This document shows positions 4,901-7,882 of a DNA stretch of 7,882 nucleotides, piece by piece. How positions within the stretch are numbered: the stretch's first letter is position 1; the number at the start of each line of letters is the position of its first letter. The stretch is from positions 1 to 7,882 of the forward strand of contig DAOVQV010000058.1 in the NCBI GenBank assembly GCA_030628445.1, in the 5' to 3' direction. The notes under the pieces were generated by a model. That model searched no databases. It had not been told where the DNA came from and was given only the letters and a program-made list of their open reading frames with translations. Source of the stretch: Phycisphaerae bacterium. GTDB taxonomy: Bacteria; Planctomycetota; Phycisphaerae; SM23-33. The position numbers and the translations under genes are program-made.

Positions 4901-6796
4901 ATGAAACGTCTGCTCATAACGCCGAACCCATTTCGCAGCACGACCGTCATTGTGGTGCTGAACGTACTGCTGGGTCTGGCCGGTGCGGCCGCGGTTGCGG
5001 CGCTGGTGTTGGAGTACGGGTTTCGCCGCCCACCGGTCCCCCTCGAGACACTGCACGCGGTGGAGGCAGCCATCGTGGCGGTCTTCATCATCGACCGGTT
5101 GGGGCGCTGGGTGCTGGCGCGGGCGCGACGGGCGTACCTGCGTGCAAACTGGATTGACTTTGCGCTGATCGCAGCGGCGGGTCTGGCGATGGCGATCTCC
5201 CTGCACCTGCGGGGTAAGGTCTTGGCGGCGGGCGCCTTGTACGTTCTTATCACCCAGGTGTATCTGCTGGTCTCGCTGCTGTTGAGGGCGGTTAGCGTGA
5301 ACTTGCGATTTGCCGGCTCCGGTATCCACCCCAGCATCCTGCTGATCGCCAGCTTCCTGTTCCTGTCCCTTACCGGGTCGGGGCTGCTGATGCTCCCCGT
5401 CGCCACACCACAGGAGGCGCCCGGGCCCTATTACATCGACGCCCTGTTCACGGCGACCAGCGCAACATGCGTCACGGGCCTGATCGTCCGCGACACCGGC
5501 GGCGATTGGTCGCCCTTCGGGCAGGGAGTCATCCTCGTCCTCATCCAGGTCGGGGGGCTTGGAATCATGGTCTCGGGAACGATGCTGGCGCTGCTTTTGG
5601 GCAAGGCCCTGTCGATGCGAGGCTCGGACACCGTCGGACAGATGCTTGCCACCGATCGCGTCGGCGACTTGGGGAGAATCATCAAGTTCGTCATCGTCAC
5701 TGCCTTTGTGCTGGAGGCGGTCGGCGCGGTGCTGTTTTATCGCATGTTCGCCGCCGGCGGGCGGGCCGAGATGGTTTCCACAGGTAAGGCGATCTGGGAA
5801 GGGGTCTTCCACAGCATCTCCAGCTTCTGCAATGCGGGCTTTTCGCTTATGGGGTCGAACATGATGGAAGGCGTCCGCGAGGGCTGGAGCGTCCCGCTGC
5901 GACAGCGCTGGGAGATCATGGGCGTCATGGCCCCGCTGGTCGTCCTTGGGGGGCTGGGCTTTCCGGTGTTGCAGGATTGCGGCCGCTGGGCGAGGCGGGC
6001 CGCTGCGCGCTTATGCCAGCGCCTGAAGGGGAACCGAGCGGCCGCAGGGCCCGCGCGGTTCAAACTTACGCTGCATTCGAAGATCGTCCTGACGGCGAGT
6101 GTGGCGCTGATCGTCGTCGGTGCGGCGGGCGTCCTGCTGCTGGAACTGAACCAAGACCGGGATCGCCAGGTCGTCGGATACCACCCGACCATCGACGGCG
6201 GATCGGGACAAAAGAGCGACTGGGCGTCGCTGAGCACGGTACAGCGTGCAAAGGCGGCCGTCTTTCAGTCTATCACGGCCCGTACGGCGGGGTTTAACAC
6301 GATAGACATCGCTGAGCTTTCAGCGGCGTCGAAGGCGTGGATCTGCGGGTTGATGACCATAGGCGGGAGCCCCGCAAGCACGGCCGGCGGGATGAAGACG
6401 GTCACCGCGGCGCTGCTGATCCTGACGGTCTACTGCACAATCCGCAAGCGCAGGGACCTGGAGGTGTTCGGGCGAACCGTCCCGGCGGAGCTGCTGCGAA
6501 AGACGTTCACGCTGGCGGTTTTGTATCTGGGGTTGGTGGCGGCCGTGGCGCTGCTGCTAAGTGTGGCCATGCGAGGGTGGGACTTCATCGACCTGCTGTT
6601 TGAGGCCTGCAGTGCCTGCGGGACAGTGGGCCTGTCGGCCGGGATCACGAGACAATTGAATATGTTCGCCAAGTGCGTCATCATAGCGGGTATGTTTATC
6701 GGTCGAATCGGGCCGGTCACGCTGCTTATCGCGCTGACCACCCGGGTCAAGTACGTGGCGTATGAGTATCCAACTGAAACCGTAGTGGTCGGGTAG
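4901..6796 (+). CDS. trkH: TrkH/KtrB-type potassium uptake channel subunit with extra N-terminal membrane domain
   Basis: The protein has 631 residues and is an inner-membrane ion-conducting subunit. The pore part (about 144-631) has the four imperfect M1-P-M2 repeats of the SKT superfamily. Filter loops are TCVTG (189-193), NAGF (311-314), TAGF (462-465) and GTVGL (574-578). The flexible GGSPASTAGGMKT loop (488-500) forms the intramembrane gate region, and R602 in FIGRIGP lies in the last helix. All four filter glycines are present, fitting potassium selectivity. Upstream is an additional region of about 140 residues with roughly four hydrophobic segments (about 14-37, 52-72, 84-101 and 107-130). 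Its middle, RAYLRANWIDFALI (77-90), resembles the S2-S3 part of voltage-sensor-like domains. The ribosome site is weak (GGA, 4892-4894). The next gene, the RCK regulatory subunit, starts 4 nt after the stop. KtrB is an alternative name. Confidence 0.95.
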   Translation: MKRLLITPNPFRSTTVIVVLNVLLGLAGAAAVAALVLEYGFRRPPVPLETLHAVEAAIVAVFIIDRLGRWVLARARRAYLRANWIDFALIAAAGLAMAISLHLRGKVLAAGALYVLITQVYLLVSLLLRAVSVNLRFAGSGIHPSILLIASFLFLSLTGSGLLMLPVATPQEAPGPYYIDALFTATSATCVTGLIVRDTGGDWSPFGQGVILVLIQVGGLGIMVSGTMLALLLGKALSMRGSDTVGQMLATDRVGDLGRIIKFVIVTAFVLEAVGAVLFYRMFAAGGRAEMVSTGKAIWEGVFHSISSFCNAGFSLMGSNMMEGVREGWSVPLRQRWEIMGVMAPLVVLGGLGFPVLQDCGRWARRAAARLCQRLKGNRAAAGPARFKLTLHSKIVLTASVALIVVGAAGVLLLELNQDRDRQVVGYHPTIDGGSGQKSDWASLSTVQRAKAAVFQSITARTAGFNTIDIAELSAASKAWICGLMTIGGSPASTAGGMKTVTAALLILTVYCTIRKRRDLEVFGRTVPAELLRKTFTLAVLYLGLVAAVALLLSVAMRGWDFIDLLFEACSACGTVGLSAGITRQLNMFAKCVIIAGMFIGRIGPVTLLIALTTRVKYVAYEYPTETVVVG

Positions 6797-6800
6797 GAAA

Positions 6801-7499
6801 ATGCAAAGCTTCGCCGTTATCGGGCTTGGAAGGTTCGGGAGAAGGTTGGCGCAGCTGCTGGCCGAAGCCGGCGCACAGGTAATCGCCATCGACTGCCAGA
6901 AAGAACTCATCGAGGCGATACGCAACGACGTGGACCGGGCGGTCTGCCTGGACAGCACCGACATAGAGGCACTGCGCGCTCAGGGAATAGACAAGGTCGA
7001 CGTCGCGGTGGTGGGGATAGGCGCAGCCTTCGAGGCAGACGCGCTGACGACGGCGGTGCTCAAACAGCTCGGCGTCCCGCGCGTCATCAGCCGGGCGACG
7101 ACCACGATCCGCGGGCAGGTTCTGGCGCGCATCGGGGCGGACGACACGGTAAACCCGGAGCGAGAATCTGCCGAACGCTGGGCCAAGCAGCTACTGGCCC
7201 CGTCGATCATGGAGCACATCGCCTTGACGGAGGGTTACTCCCTGGCCCAAATCGCAGCACCCAAAAGCTTCTACAACAAGTCCCTCAGGGAGCTGGCGGT
7301 GCTGACCAAGTACGAGGTCAACGTCATAGCGATCCGTCGCAGCGAGCAGCCCGCCGAGGGGGCCCAAGAGGCCCGGGACACAAAGCCTCCCCGTCAATTC
7401 GTAATCTCCGTACCCATGGCGGATACGGTGATCGTCCCGCAAGATGTGCTGCTGCTGATAGGCAGCGACGAAGCGATAGCGGATTTCCCCACAGATTAA
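6801..7499 (+). CDS. ktrA: Single-RCK potassium uptake regulatory subunit (TrkA/KtrA type)
   Basis: The protein has 232 residues, the length of KtrA, and is about half of the two-domain E. coli TrkA. It is a cytosolic ring-forming protein that gates the TrkH/KtrB channel in response to bound nucleotide. The RCK_N Rossmann fold shows GLGRFG (8-13), the ribose-binding acid D31 at the end of the second strand and LDSTD (50-54). ERESAERWA (120-128) lies in the linking helix region. The RCK_C domain (about 140-230) contains a hydrophilic insertion (181-199) rich in Glu, Ala and Pro. AGGA (6795-6798) overlaps the trkH stop codon (6794-6796) and lies very close to the ATG, indicating translational coupling and matched amounts of the two subunits. 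The stop codon touches the start of the structured repeat downstream. Confidence 0.94.
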   Translation: MQSFAVIGLGRFGRRLAQLLAEAGAQVIAIDCQKELIEAIRNDVDRAVCLDSTDIEALRAQGIDKVDVAVVGIGAAFEADALTTAVLKQLGVPRVISRATTTIRGQVLARIGADDTVNPERESAERWAKQLLAPSIMEHIALTEGYSLAQIAAPKSFYNKSLRELAVLTKYEVNVIAIRRSEQPAEGAQEARDTKPPRQFVISVPMADTVIVPQDVLLLIGSDEAIADFPTD

Positions 7500-7557
7500 G
7501 AGCACTTTAAGATTTAGATGTCGTATTCAGGCGTCGACGAGGACGAGGCTGGCAAGG

Positions 7558-7605
7558 AGGCCGAAGCAGGCGATCCCTGCGGATCGCCGATGCAGGCCGA
7601 AGCAG
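7558..7605 (+). repeat. Two 12-bp direct repeats flanking the inner hairpin
   Basis: AGGCCGAAGCAG occurs at 7558-7569 and again at 7594-7605, an exact repeat with a 36-nt period, separated mainly by the inner hairpin. The GGCC core of each copy is self-complementary, so the two copies could pair with each other (7559-7562 with 7595-7598) and extend the inner stem. Confidence 0.7.
7569..7588. other. Perfect 8-bp hairpin with CTGC loop
   Basis: GGCGATCC (7569-7576), loop CTGC, GGATCGCC (7581-7588) form an uninterrupted GC-rich stem at the centre of the 160-nt element. No T-run follows on either strand. It would be the apical stem of the whole structure. Confidence 0.7.
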
Positions 7606-7688
7606 CCAGACGAAGCCGCAGCCAGCATGAATGCGACAGATGAAACTTGAATTGCTCTAACCCCCACCAGCAGGAGAATCGGCGCAGC

Positions 7689-7882
7689 TTACCCCTGCGC
7701 AGCCGCATACGTCGAGGGGTCCTTGCCCTGCTCAATCCAGGCCATCTTTGCCACCCGCCGCTCGTGGCGTCCGCCGCCCTCGAATTCCGTCTCCAGCCAA
7801 AGCGTTATGATGTTCCGCGTCAGCTCCTCGCTCGTCAGGTCGCTGGCAATGCACAGGACGTTGGCATTGTTGTGCTGGCGGG
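7689..7882 (-). CDS. rpiB: Ribose-5-phosphate isomerase B, C-terminal part (cut by window edge)
   Basis: The minus strand reads 63 residues to a TAA at 7691-7689; the N-terminal part is outside the window. The fragment begins RQHNNANVLCIASD and ends with a region containing WLETEFEGGGRHERRVAKM. Both match the RpiB/LacAB sugar-phosphate isomerase family, in which the HNxANVL segment and the RHxRRV segment contribute to the active site and phosphate binding of the dimer. The enzyme interconverts ribose 5-phosphate and ribulose 5-phosphate in the cytosolic pentose phosphate pathway. About 17 residues follow the RRVAKM motif, a modest tail. The gene converges on the potassium operon with the 160-nt inverted-repeat element between them. 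Family assignment is good; the catalytic residues of the N-terminal half cannot be checked here. Confidence 0.88.
   Translation of the reverse strand, partial: RQHNNANVLCIASDLTSEELTRNIITLWLETEFEGGGRHERRVAKMAWIEQGKDPSTYAAAQG

Larger units (their letters stand above)
7499..7658. repeat. 160-nt imperfect inverted-repeat element after trkA/ktrA
   Basis: Bases 7499-7529 are complementary to 7658-7628 without any bulge: 24 Watson-Crick pairs, three T/G positions and four mismatches. The longest block is TGTCGTATTCA (7519-7529) with TGAATGCGACA (7628-7638). The outer ends are AGAGCA (7499-7504) and TGCTCT (7653-7658). The interior holds a perfect 8-bp hairpin and two direct repeats. The three T/G positions are G-U wobbles in plus-strand RNA but A/C mismatches in minus-strand RNA. 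The adjacent mismatches 7517-7518/7639-7640 form a tandem G-A/A-G pair, common in RNA helices, so the plus orientation folds better. It lies between convergent genes and has no T-run, so a plain intrinsic terminator is unlikely. A MITE-like mobile repeat or a structured 3' UTR/non-coding RNA are the main options. Confidence 0.6.

Noticed and set aside
4562..5812. A 416-residue minus-strand reading frame
   Set aside because: It is antisense to hisI and trkH, with a low-complexity Gln/Asp/Arg composition and no domain; a shadow.
7518..7643. A 41-codon plus-strand reading frame inside the 160-nt element, beginning MSYSGVDEDE
   Set aside because: It has no ribosome binding site and no recognisable domain, and its sequence is explained by the inverted and direct repeats. 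I treat the element as non-coding.
7499..7658. Intrinsic transcription terminator for trkA/ktrA or rpiB
   Set aside because: The stem is far longer than a terminator and no T-run follows on either strand, although it may still influence 3' ends.
7514..7735. A 73-residue minus-strand reading frame
   Set aside because: It overlaps the end of rpiB in another frame and then reads through the inverted-repeat element; no domain is visible.

Overview
The window looks like chromosomal DNA from a high-GC, Gram-negative-type bacterium, most likely a planctomycete (Planctomycetota, perhaps a Phycisphaerae-like lineage). The pointer is the pair of pseudopilin-like proteins with the N-terminus G|FTLIELLVVIAIIALL, a family strongly expanded in that phylum, one of which ends in a degenerate version of the tail typical of planctomycete pseudopilins. 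This placement is inference; no rRNA or other phylogenetic marker is present.

Layout. (1) Positions 1-1625, minus strand: a pseudopilin-like protein (858-1625), a membrane-anchored protein with four CxxC zinc knuckles (341-799) and a second, paralogous pseudopilin-like protein cut by the window edge (1-230). All three have good Shine-Dalgarno sequences. (2) Positions 1626-1823: a divergent intergenic region with a weak candidate promoter for the minus-strand genes and a very strong sigma-70-type promoter for the plus strand. (3) Positions 1824-7499, plus strand: a tightly spaced series encoding a LysM-domain envelope protein, RecG helicase, HisI (phosphoribosyl-AMP cyclohydrolase), a TrkH/KtrB-type potassium channel subunit with an extra N-terminal membrane domain, and a single-RCK TrkA/KtrA regulatory subunit. 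(4) Positions 7499-7658: a 160-nt non-coding block bounded by 31-nt arms that are complementary in strict register, with a strong inner hairpin and a 12-bp direct repeat. (5) Positions 7689-7882, minus strand: the C-terminal part of ribose-5-phosphate isomerase B, convergent with the potassium genes.

How the genes work together. The last two plus-strand genes form a potassium uptake system: the membrane subunit carries the pore and the cytosolic RCK subunit gates it by nucleotide binding. RecG (fork and recombination repair), HisI (histidine synthesis) and the LysM protein are unrelated housekeeping functions that share the strand and probably some transcripts. The minus-strand cluster probably makes cell-surface or secretion-associated pseudopilin-like proteins, with the zinc-ribbon protein as a partner of unknown role.

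Most of the window is ordinary. The parts that merit a second look are the 160-nt inverted-repeat element after trkA, the promoter placement that predicts a leaderless LysM mRNA, the extra N-terminal domain of the TrkH protein and the paralogous pseudopilins around the zinc-ribbon gene. I found no CRISPR array, tRNA, rRNA, transposase or defence system.
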